From positions 1 through 8,477 of the forward strand of contig CAJBVC010000625.1 of the NCBI GenBank assembly GCA_903958915.1: DNA of 8,477 bases, in the 5' to 3' direction. This document shows, piece after piece, positions 1-6,073 of the stretch (position 1 is the stretch's first letter; each line of letters opens with the position of its first letter). The stretch comes from an uncultured beta proteobacterium. Its GTDB lineage: Bacteria > Pseudomonadota > Gammaproteobacteria > Burkholderiales > Burkholderiaceae_C. The notes beneath the pieces were generated by a model. The model saw only the letters and a program-made list of their open reading frames with translations. It did no database searches and was not told where the DNA came from. The translations under genes and the position numbers were made by a program.

Positions 1-176
1 TCGAAGTTGTCTTTGTTGCTGGCCAGGCACTGGTCGCGCTCCGCCTTATCGTTCAGTTTCTGGCATTCATTGCGCTGCCAGGCCTGCCCCGAGTCATAGA
101 GTTGCTGGCTGGAACAGGCTCCCAACAACATCGACACACAGAGGCACACACTACCCACCTTCAGAAAACTTTGCAT
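1..176 (-). CDS. Small lipoprotein, 5' part only (cut by left window edge)
   Basis: The visible 58 codons begin at the ATG at 176. They encode a short N-terminus, a hydrophobic stretch and a lipobox, LLGAC, with the lipidation cysteine at residue 21. This predicts signal peptidase II processing and anchoring in the inner or outer membrane; the residues after the cysteine are SSQ, with no Asp at +2, so an outer-membrane destination is plausible. The start is supported by AAGGAG (182-187 on the plus strand) five bases upstream. The mature part is polar and charged and has two cysteines about 12 residues apart (NECQKLNDKAERDQCLA), a spacing that recalls small uncharacterised proteobacterial lipoproteins. 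That resemblance is from memory and no function is assigned. It lies 33 bases after the carboxyltransferase stop on the same strand, so co-transcription is possible. Confidence 0.8.
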   Translation of the reverse strand, partial: MQSFLKVGSVCLCVSMLLGACSSQQLYDSGQAWQRNECQKLNDKAERDQCLASNKDNF

Positions 177-209
177 AGTCGCTCCTTTCACATCTCGGTT
201 CCAAACGTC

Positions 210-2036
210 TCACCAGGCATCAATGCGATGCACCGTGCCAGGAATTGCAATCTTGCCAGCTTGGAGACCGCGTGCAATCCAGTCTCGCGTCTGCACCGGG
301 TCAATCACCGCGTCAATCTCCAGCGTGGTGGCCATGTTCAGGGCGCTGCCATTCTCAACTTGGCGTGCCAGCAGCTGGTCGTAGAGCGCCTGCCGCTCCG
401 GCCCCTCGGGCACGGTTTCGAGTTCCTTGCGAAACCCCAGCCGCACGGCACCTTCCAGGCCCATGGCGCCAAACTCCCCGCTGGGCCATGCCACGGTGAA
501 CAGCGGCGAATGGAATCCTCCGGCGGTCATGGCCATTGCGCCCAGGCCATAGCCTTTGCGCAGCACCACGCTCAGATAGGGCACCCGCAAATGCGCAGCG
601 GCAATGAATAAACGGCTGACATGGCGCACCTGGGCGGTGGCTTCCGAGTCCGGCCCGACCATGAAACCCGGTGTGTCCACCAGGCTGACCAGCGGCAGCC
701 CGTGTGCGTTGCACAACTGCATGAAGCGGGCCGCCTTGTCGGCAGCAAAGGCGTCGATGGCGCCACCCAGATGCAAGGGGTTGTTGGCCAGCATCCCGAC
801 CGCGCGTCCCTGCACCCGCGCCAAGGCCGTGTGGATGCCCACACCAAAGCCTTCCCGCAATGGCAGAAGACTGCCGACATCGGCAATACCCAGCATCGCC
901 AACCGGGTGTCATAGACCCGCAGACGATTTTCCGGCACCACCTCGCGCAGCGCCTGCGCAGGCGGCGCCGTGTAATCCGTCACCGCGCCCAGGAAGAACG
1001 AGAGGTAGTGCCGCGCCGACGCCGTGGCCTGTGCTTCGTCATCGACCAGAATGTCGATGACGCCGTTGCCATGCTGCACGCTCGCCGGCCCAATCTGCTC
1101 TGGCTTGACTACCCCCAGGCCGCCGCCTTCGATCATGGCCGGGCCACCCATACCGATATTGCTGCCTTTGGTGGCGATGATCACATCACTGCAACCCAGC
1201 AGTGCTGCATTGCCGGCAAAACAACGGCCCGCCGCAATGCCCACCACCGGAACCTGTCCATTGAGACGGGCAAAGCTGGCGAAGGTGGCGACATGCAAGC
1301 CCGCCACAATGGGCATGTCCACGTCGCCCGGGCGGCCACCACCACCCTCGGCAAACAACACCACCGGCAATTTGTTCTGCAGCGCAAGACCCAGCATGCG
1401 GTCGGTCTTCTGGTGGTTGCGCATGCCCTGCGTGCCCGCCAGCACGGTAGCGTCGTAGGCCATGGCGACGACCTGTTGCCCATGCACGGTGCCAATGCCG
1501 GTCACCATGCCATCGGCCGGCGTGTTCTGGATCAGGTCTTCCGGCGTGCGGCGGCGGCTTTGCGCGGCAACGGCCAACGCACCGTACTCGGTGAATGACC
1601 CAGCGTCGCACAGATCGGCGATGTTATCCCGCGCGGTACGCAATCCCAGAGCGTGCCGTTTGGCGACAGCCTCAACCCGGTTGCTGTCCAGCGTGGCGGC
1701 CAGACGCAGTTGCAGCCGTTGCAGGTCGGCACGCTCAGCACGCTCGGCACGCTCGGCAGCCGGCATAACATCCGTGGAGTTCTGAGACAAATCAGCCTCC
1801 AGCGCTTGTGGGGTGTGCGTAAACTGCTCTGATAAACATAGCAATTCACCCTCGTGCACCATGTCACCGGGGGCAAACAGGAGCTCCGTGATGCGACCAT
1901 CTACCGGAGCCCGCACCTCATGCTCCATCTTCATGGCTTCCAGGATCAGCACCACGTCACCGGCACGCACGTGCGCGCCGGGCGCTGCCAACCACTGAAC
2001 AATCTGGGCCTGCAAGGGGGAACGAATCTGGTGCAT
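210..2036 (-). CDS. Biotin-dependent acyl-CoA carboxyltransferase with N-terminal biotinyl domain (BCCP-CT fusion)
   Basis: This 608-residue protein should transfer CO2 from carboxybiotin to an acyl-CoA in the cytoplasm. Residues 1-70 form a biotinyl domain with the biotinylation motif EAMKM (Lys36). Residues 71-110 are a charged linker with an Ala-Glu-Arg triplet repeat. Residues about 115-350 are the N-terminal crotonase-like half of the carboxyltransferase (GGGGRPGD at 231-238, GGPAMIEGGGLG at 297-308). Residues about 370-600 are the C-terminal half (LANNPLHLGGAID, DTPGF at 454-458, RKGYGLGAMAM). I chose the ATG at 2036 because the biotinyl fold begins there. The frame stays open upstream to 2570, but that part looks like an antisense shadow of the asparaginase. 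The ribosome site is weak: GAGGTG lies about 15 bases away, and a GTG at 2054 is an alternative start. A biotin carboxylase partner is needed for carboxylation and is not in the window. The substrate cannot be read from the sequence; the layout matches the last two thirds of single-chain acyl-CoA carboxylases. Confidence 0.9.
   Translation of the reverse strand: MHQIRSPLQAQIVQWLAAPGAHVRAGDVVLILEAMKMEHEVRAPVDGRITELLFAPGDMVHEGELLCLSEQFTHTPQALEADLSQNSTDVMPAAERAERAERADLQRLQLRLAATLDSNRVEAVAKRHALGLRTARDNIADLCDAGSFTEYGALAVAAQSRRRTPEDLIQNTPADGMVTGIGTVHGQQVVAMAYDATVLAGTQGMRNHQKTDRMLGLALQNKLPVVLFAEGGGGRPGDVDMPIVAGLHVATFASFARLNGQVPVVGIAAGRCFAGNAALLGCSDVIIATKGSNIGMGGPAMIEGGGLGVVKPEQIGPASVQHGNGVIDILVDDEAQATASARHYLSFFLGAVTDYTAPPAQALREVVPENRLRVYDTRLAMLGIADVGSLLPLREGFGVGIHTALARVQGRAVGMLANNPLHLGGAIDAFAADKAARFMQLCNAHGLPLVSLVDTPGFMVGPDSEATAQVRHVSRLFIAAAHLRVPYLSVVLRKGYGLGAMAMTAGGFHSPLFTVAWPSGEFGAMGLEGAVRLGFRKELETVPEGPERQALYDQLLARQVENGSALNMATTLEIDAVIDPVQTRDWIARGLQAGKIAIPGTVHRIDAW
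1727..1758. repeat. Three 9-bp tandem repeats in the carboxyltransferase linker
   Basis: The 9-mer cggcacgct occurs three times in a row from 1727 to 1753 (the second copy has one change) and a partial fourth copy runs to 1758. On the minus strand it encodes Ala-Glu-Arg three times (residues 94-102), in the flexible segment joining the biotinyl and carboxyltransferase domains. It is in frame and probably tunes linker length or helicity, and it may vary in copy number between strains. Confidence 0.8.
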
Positions 2037-2090
2037 GGTCCCATTGTGCGACACCTCAAGGGCGCTTTCAATTTGCTCCACAATGCGGGC
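2037..2090. promoter_or_regulatory. Divergent intergenic region, probable promoters for both directions
   Basis: These 54 bases separate the start codons of the carboxyltransferase (minus) and the asparaginase (plus), so promoters for both must lie here or reach into the opposite gene. On the plus strand, TTGTGC (2044-2049) and TTCAAT (2067-2072) are 17 bases apart. They match sigma-70 consensus at only about 3/6 and 4/6 positions, so this is a weak candidate. I saw no convincing promoter on the minus strand and no clear operator palindrome. Confidence 0.35.
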
Positions 2091-3098
2091 ATGCAACTCG
2101 AACCCCTGATTCAACTCACCCGTGGCGGACTCACCGAAAACCTGCATCTGGGTGCGGTAGCGGTCGTCAACACGCAAGGTGCCATCACCGCACAAGCCGG
2201 TGACCCCCAGTGGCTGACGTTTACCCGTTCCTGCCTGAAAGCCTTGCAGGCGCTGCCGTTTGTCGAAAGCGGCGGGCCAGCGCAGTTTGGATTCAGCGCG
2301 CAGCAGGTCGCGCTGATGTGCGCCAGCCACAATGGCGAGCAGAAACACGTTGACGCAGCACAGGACATGCTCGACAAGGCCGGTGTCAGTTACAAAACCC
2401 TGAAATGCGGCTGCCATGTACCCCTGCAGTTTTCTTTCTTCGACAAGGCTCCACCGGCTGATTTTGTGGCTGACGTGCGCCACAACAACTGCAGCGGCAA
2501 GCACTCCGGGTTTCTGGCGTACTGTGTGCAGCATGGCCATGCGCTGCAAGACTACCTGGAGCCAGAGCACCCTTTACAGCAGGCCATCCGCCGCGATGTG
2601 GCGCGCGCCGTTGGCATGGATGCCAATGACATGCCAATGGGCATTGACGGCTGCTCGGCCCCCAACTACGCCATGCCCTTGTGGCGCCTGGCTTATGGCT
2701 ATGCCCGACTCGCCAGCGGGGCGCAGGACGCCGAGTTTGGTGCAAGCTTTGCCACACTGAGCAATGCCATGACCAGCCACCCCGATATGGTGAGCGGCAC
2801 CGGCCGCAACGATCTGGCCTTCATGCAGGTGGGCCGCGGCGACTGGGTCAGCAAGGTGGGCGCCGACGCGGTGCAGGTGGTGGGCAGCAAGGAGCGTGGC
2901 GAGGCCTTTGCCATCAAGATCATCGATGGCAACAAGCCCGCGCTGTACGCGGCCAGTGTCGAGGTGATGGACCAGCTCGGCTGGCTCGATGCCGGCCAGC
3001 GCAGCGCGCTGCAACCGTGGCGTGCCCAGCCCATCGTCAATGCGCGTGGCATCCTGGTGGGTGAGCGCATTCCCACCTTCAAATTGCAGAAACCATGA
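2091..3098 (+). CDS. L-asparaginase, Rhizobium etli type (asparaginase II family, class 3)
   Basis: This 335-residue cytoplasmic enzyme is predicted to hydrolyse L-asparagine to aspartate and ammonia. It belongs to the R. etli ReAIV/ReAV family, unrelated to E. coli AnsA/AnsB. The residues described as catalytic or zinc-binding in ReAV can be recognised one position earlier here: Ser47 and Lys50 (TRSCLKALQAL), Ser79 (CASH), Cys134 and Lys137 (NNCSGKH), and Cys188 (DGCSAPNYAMPL). The complete set argues for an active enzyme. ReAV is about 367 residues, so this one is slightly short. I chose the ATG at 2091 because family similarity begins there. The ribosome site before it is poor, and an in-frame TTG at 2073 is an alternative. 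The frame is open back to 1854, but that stretch is antisense to the biotinyl domain. The stop overlaps the arginase start (ATGA at 3095-3098), implying translational coupling. Confidence 0.92.
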   Translation: MQLEPLIQLTRGGLTENLHLGAVAVVNTQGAITAQAGDPQWLTFTRSCLKALQALPFVESGGPAQFGFSAQQVALMCASHNGEQKHVDAAQDMLDKAGVSYKTLKCGCHVPLQFSFFDKAPPADFVADVRHNNCSGKHSGFLAYCVQHGHALQDYLEPEHPLQQAIRRDVARAVGMDANDMPMGIDGCSAPNYAMPLWRLAYGYARLASGAQDAEFGASFATLSNAMTSHPDMVSGTGRNDLAFMQVGRGDWVSKVGADAVQVVGSKERGEAFAIKIIDGNKPALYAASVEVMDQLGWLDAGQRSALQPWRAQPIVNARGILVGERIPTFKLQKP

Positions 3099-4009
3099 AC
3101 ACCCGCATCAGCCTGATAGGCGCCCCCACCGACATTGGAGCCGGCAGTCGCGGCGCCAGCATGGGTCCCGAAGCCCTGCGCGTAGCCAACATCGCCAGCG
3201 TGCTGGCCAGCCATGGCCTGGAAGTGGTCGACCGGGGCAATATATCCGGCCCGAACAATCCGTGGCTCCCCCCCGAGAACGGGTACCGCCACCTGGCCGA
3301 GGTGGCGCAGTGGAACCAGTCCGTGCACGACGCGGTGTATGCAGAGCTGGGGCTGGGACGCCTACCCATTCTGTTGGGCGGCGACCATTGCCTGGGTATT
3401 GGCTCCATCAGCGCGGTCGCACGGCACTGCCGCGACACAGGCAAGAAATTGCGCGTGCTGTGGCTCGACGCCCACGCCGACTTCAACACCAACACGCTCA
3501 CGCCCAGTGGCAACATCCATGGCATGCCAGTGGCCTGCCTGTGCGGCCATGGTCCCAAGGAACTCATCGAAATCGGTGGGCAGGTTCCGGCCATCCACCC
3601 CAAGTGGGTACGCCAGCTCGGCATTCGCAGCGTCGACGAAGGTGAAAAGCGCTTTGTGCACGAGCAGGATCTGGAAGTGTTCGACATGCGCTACATCGAC
3701 GAAATGGGCATGCGTGCCGCGGTGGAGTTGGCGCTGGCCCTTACCGATGCCAATACCCACCTGCACGTGAGTTTCGATGTGGATTTTCTGGACCCCGACA
3801 TTGCACCGGGTGTAGGCACCACCGTGCGGGGTGGCCCCACCTATCGCGAAGCGCAGCTCTGTATGGAAATGATTGCCGACACCGGCAGACTCGGCTCACT
3901 CGACGTGGTGGAACTCAACCCGGCCCTGGATGTGCGCAATCGCACGGCGGAGGTGGCGGTGGATCTGATTGAGTCGCTGTTTGGCAAGAGCACCTTGATG
4001 CGCAAGTAG
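3095..4009 (+). CDS. rocF: Arginase (L-arginine to L-ornithine and urea)
   Basis: The 304-residue protein is a full-length member of the ureohydrolase superfamily. The two-manganese site is complete: His98 (GGDHC), Asp125, His127 and Asp129 (DAHADFN), and Asp228 and Asp230 (SFDVDFLDP). The substrate-contact residues Asn131, Ser138 and His142 (SGNIHGMP) and Glu273 (VVELNPALD) fit arginase rather than agmatinase, formiminoglutamase or guanidinobutyrase. The ATG at 3095 overlaps the asparaginase stop by four bases. There is no strong ribosome site, so translation probably depends on reinitiation after the asparaginase. Together the two enzymes would feed asparagine and arginine nitrogen into aspartate, ornithine, ammonia and urea. 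No urease or ornithine-using gene is in the window. The function call is firm; the physiological role is inferred from the pairing. Confidence 0.95.
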   Translation: MNTRISLIGAPTDIGAGSRGASMGPEALRVANIASVLASHGLEVVDRGNISGPNNPWLPPENGYRHLAEVAQWNQSVHDAVYAELGLGRLPILLGGDHCLGIGSISAVARHCRDTGKKLRVLWLDAHADFNTNTLTPSGNIHGMPVACLCGHGPKELIEIGGQVPAIHPKWVRQLGIRSVDEGEKRFVHEQDLEVFDMRYIDEMGMRAAVELALALTDANTHLHVSFDVDFLDPDIAPGVGTTVRGGPTYREAQLCMEMIADTGRLGSLDVVELNPALDVRNRTAEVAVDLIESLFGKSTLMRK

Positions 4010-4021
4010 AAAGGACGTCCC

Positions 4022-4113
4022 GGAGCCTGAGTGGCGGATGGATTCTGCTCCGTGTCCCCCGCCCTGCGGGCTCCTCCTTGACCTGCGCAGAACCCATCCG
4101 CCACCCAGACTCC
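4022..4113. repeat. Long imperfect inverted repeat filling a convergent gap (palindromic element or bidirectional terminator)
   Basis: Arms 4022-4048 and 4087-4113 pair at 24 of 27 positions, with mismatches at 4026/4109, 4030/4105 and 4042/4093. The loop of about 38 bases holds a second hairpin, with stem 4058-4062 against 4066-4070. The element starts 12 bases after the arginase stop and its last base is the end of the NatB-like permease stop codon, so it fills nearly the whole convergent gap. Neither side has a long T tract; leftward transcripts meet only a short T-rich stretch (4006-4013 read in reverse). Termination is therefore possible but not of the classic intrinsic form. Length, symmetry and position resemble dispersed palindromic units such as REP, ERIC or MITE-like repeats. 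That identity is an inference that needs other copies in the genome. Confidence 0.8.
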
Positions 4114-5291
4114 TACCTCGCTACTGCCAGCCGCATCGAGCGCGCCACGTAGACCAGGCAGCCCACCAGCAGGCCCGCGTTCACCAGCACCCCTGGCATC
4201 ACTTGTGCGATGGTGAGCGACTCACCCTTGAGCACCAGCATCATCAGCGTGTTTTGCGCCAGGCCCGGCACCCACAGGTACCAGGGCGCATCCCCTCCAG
4301 GATTCAGCATGGTCACCATGGGCGCAAGACTCACCATCATGATTACCAGTCCGCTGCTGGCCTGCGCTTCCTTGAAGGTTTTGGAGCGAATCGCCACTGC
4401 CATCAGCAGCGCCCCCAATCCGGCCGCCAGGGGAAGCTGCAGCAGGCAAAAAGCAATCACTTCGGGCATGCCAAACTGAAACATGGCCTGCATGCTGTCG
4501 CTCTTGATCAGCCACTGCGCCGGAATGAAACTCAGGCTGGACAGCAAGGCCACGGCCATCCCGAGTAACGCCACGGCGCACCACTTGCCAATCACCAGCG
4601 CCATGTGCTGGACCGGGTTCATGAGCAAGGGCTCCAGCGACCCCCTTTCGCGCTCACCGGAAGTGCTGTCGAGCGCCGCAGTCAACGCACCATACAGCAC
4701 GGCCATGATGATGAACATCGGAATGATGGTGGTGATACGGGTAGCACGCGCCTGCAGGCTCGCCAGGTCACGTTCATCGACGTCCACGGGTTGCAACAGT
4801 TCAGCAGAGACGCCGCGCAATGCCAGGGTCAGTGAAACACGTTCGCGGTTGAAGCCGCCCAGCAACCGCTGCACGCCGCGCAGGCCCGCAGCAGCGCGCT
4901 GGTTGGTGCTGTCACTCACGAGTTCCACGCGCGGATGCTCGCCCTCCAGCAATGCTTTCTCAAACTCCGGGCCAATCACCAGCACTGGTTCGAGCAGGGT
5001 GGACGCGCTCAGTCTGGCCTCATAGTCCGCAGGTGCGGCCTTGATGGTGTAGGTCTGGCGCTCCAGGTAGTTGCGCAGCGTGGGGGCATGCTCGATGCCC
5101 TTCACCATGATTTCGCGCCGCTCGGCACGCTCCTCCAGTGAGGCGATAAAGCCAGACAGCGCCATCAGCAGCAGCGGCCCCATCAGCACCGCGGGAATCA
5201 GGAGGCGCAAAAGCGTACGGCGATCCCGCAGCGCATCAATCACCTCCTTGACCACCACGACCCGCACATTCCGCAGGAAATTGGAACTCAT
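4113..5291 (-). CDS. natB: ABC-2 type exporter permease, NatB-like
   Basis: The 392-residue inner-membrane protein is the channel partner of the ATPase encoded just upstream. A cytoplasmic N-terminus ([13 protein letters not shown]) is followed by a first membrane span at about 28-50, a large extracytoplasmic domain (about 52-184), then five more spans at about 187-207, 231-256, 276-301, 311-329 and 364-384. The motif [19 protein letters not shown] (208-226) is the cytoplasmic coupling segment typical of NatB and related ABC-2 permeases. Its ATG overlaps the ATPase stop (ATGA on the minus strand) and AGGGAG (5299-5304) sits seven bases upstream. NatAB was described as a sodium extrusion system in Bacillus, but homologues are widespread and the substrate here is unknown. 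The link to a secreted hydrolase could point to peptides or lipids instead. Confidence 0.88.
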   Translation of the reverse strand: MSSNFLRNVRVVVVKEVIDALRDRRTLLRLLIPAVLMGPLLLMALSGFIASLEERAERREIMVKGIEHAPTLRNYLERQTYTIKAAPADYEARLSASTLLEPVLVIGPEFEKALLEGEHPRVELVSDSTNQRAAAGLRGVQRLLGGFNRERVSLTLALRGVSAELLQPVDVDERDLASLQARATRITTIIPMFIIMAVLYGALTAALDSTSGERERGSLEPLLMNPVQHMALVIGKWCAVALLGMAVALLSSLSFIPAQWLIKSDSMQAMFQFGMPEVIAFCLLQLPLAAGLGALLMAVAIRSKTFKEAQASSGLVIMMVSLAPMVTMLNPGGDAPWYLWVPGLAQNTLMMLVLKGESLTIAQVMPGVLVNAGLLVGCLVYVARSMRLAVAR

Positions 5292-6073
5292 GCTGTTTCT
5301 CCCTGTGCTGCAAAGGCCAGCTTCACAAAGGCATCTTCAAAACTGGTTTCGCCGGTCTGCTCCATCAACTCCTCCACCGTGCCTTCGGCCACACTGCGTC
5401 CCTGCGCCATCACCACCACGTGTTCACACAATTGCTGCACCTCGGGCATGATGTGCGTCGAAAACACAATGCACTTGCCGCCCCCTTCAGGCGAACGCAG
5501 ATGGCGCAACGCCTCCCGCAAGGCGCGGGTCGCCAGCACGTCCAGCCCGTTGGTGGGTTCGTCGAGCACGATATTGGCCGGGTCGTGCACCAGTGCACGG
5601 GCCAGGGCGGTCTTCATGCGCTCGCCCTGGCTGAAACCTTCTGCGCGACGGTCCAGAATCGAGGCCATGTCAAGCAGGCGGGAAAGCTCTTGCACTCGGG
5701 CATCAGCGGCATCGCGCTCCATACCCTGCAACTGGCCAAAGTAGATCACGTTCTCGCGCGCCGTGAGCCGCGGATACAACCCATGCGAGTCACCCAGAAT
5801 GCCCATGCGGGCCAGGGCCTGGCGCGGTTGTGCTGCCACGGCAATGCCATCGACGGCAATAGTGCCGCTATCGGGCGCAAACAGGCCACCCAGCATGCGC
5901 AGGGTGGTGGTCTTGCCAGCACCATTGGGCCCGAGCAGCCCGGTGATGCGACCATTGGGCGCCTGCAAATTTACGCCACGCACGGCATGGATGACTTGCT
6001 TCGGATTGCGCCTAAACGGCTTGGCGGTACCGGCGGCCGCAAACTGCTTGCTCACGTTGTCAATTTCAATCAT
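5288..6073 (-). CDS. natA: ABC transporter ATP-binding protein, NatA-like
   Basis: This 261-residue cytoplasmic ATPase powers the adjacent permease. It has Walker A GPNGAGKT (48-55), signature FSQGE (147-151), Walker B IVLDEP (168-173), D-loop GLD (176-178) and switch His207 (STH). The signature SQGE in place of SGGQ is a familiar variant in NatA-type proteins. The position normally holding the Q-loop glutamine appears to be Asp95 (ILGDSHGLYPRLTARE). I chose the ATG at 6073 (MIEIDNVSKQF), the usual N-terminus of the fold, with GGGAGAG (6079-6085) five bases upstream. The frame is open for 48 more codons, but those lie inside the hydrolase gene and look non-homologous. The start overlaps the hydrolase stop and the stop overlaps the permease start, both as ATGA, so the three genes are probably translated together. 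Confidence 0.92.
   Translation of the reverse strand: MIEIDNVSKQFAAAGTAKPFRRNPKQVIHAVRGVNLQAPNGRITGLLGPNGAGKTTTLRMLGGLFAPDSGTIAVDGIAVAAQPRQALARMGILGDSHGLYPRLTARENVIYFGQLQGMERDAADARVQELSRLLDMASILDRRAEGFSQGERMKTALARALVHDPANIVLDEPTNGLDVLATRALREALRHLRSPEGGGKCIVFSTHIMPEVQQLCEHVVVMAQGRSVAEGTVEELMEQTGETSFEDAFVKLAFAAQGETA

Noticed and set aside
621..1598. Long plus-strand open frame (325 codons) opposite the carboxyltransferase
   Set aside because: The translation is rich in His, Arg and Gln with no domain, typical of the antisense frame of a GC-rich gene.
1854..2090. In-frame 79-codon extension of the asparaginase on the plus strand
   Set aside because: It is antisense to the biotinyl domain and is unlike the family N-terminus; the family match begins at the ATG at 2091.
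2037..2570. In-frame 178-codon extension of the carboxyltransferase on the minus strand
   Set aside because: It lies antisense to the asparaginase, shows no biotin carboxylase motif or other recognisable domain, and the biotinyl domain begins naturally at the ATG at 2036.
4013..4020. 8-bp perfect palindrome ggacgtcc just after the arginase stop
   Set aside because: Too short to distinguish from chance in GC-rich sequence, and it does not match an operator I recognise.
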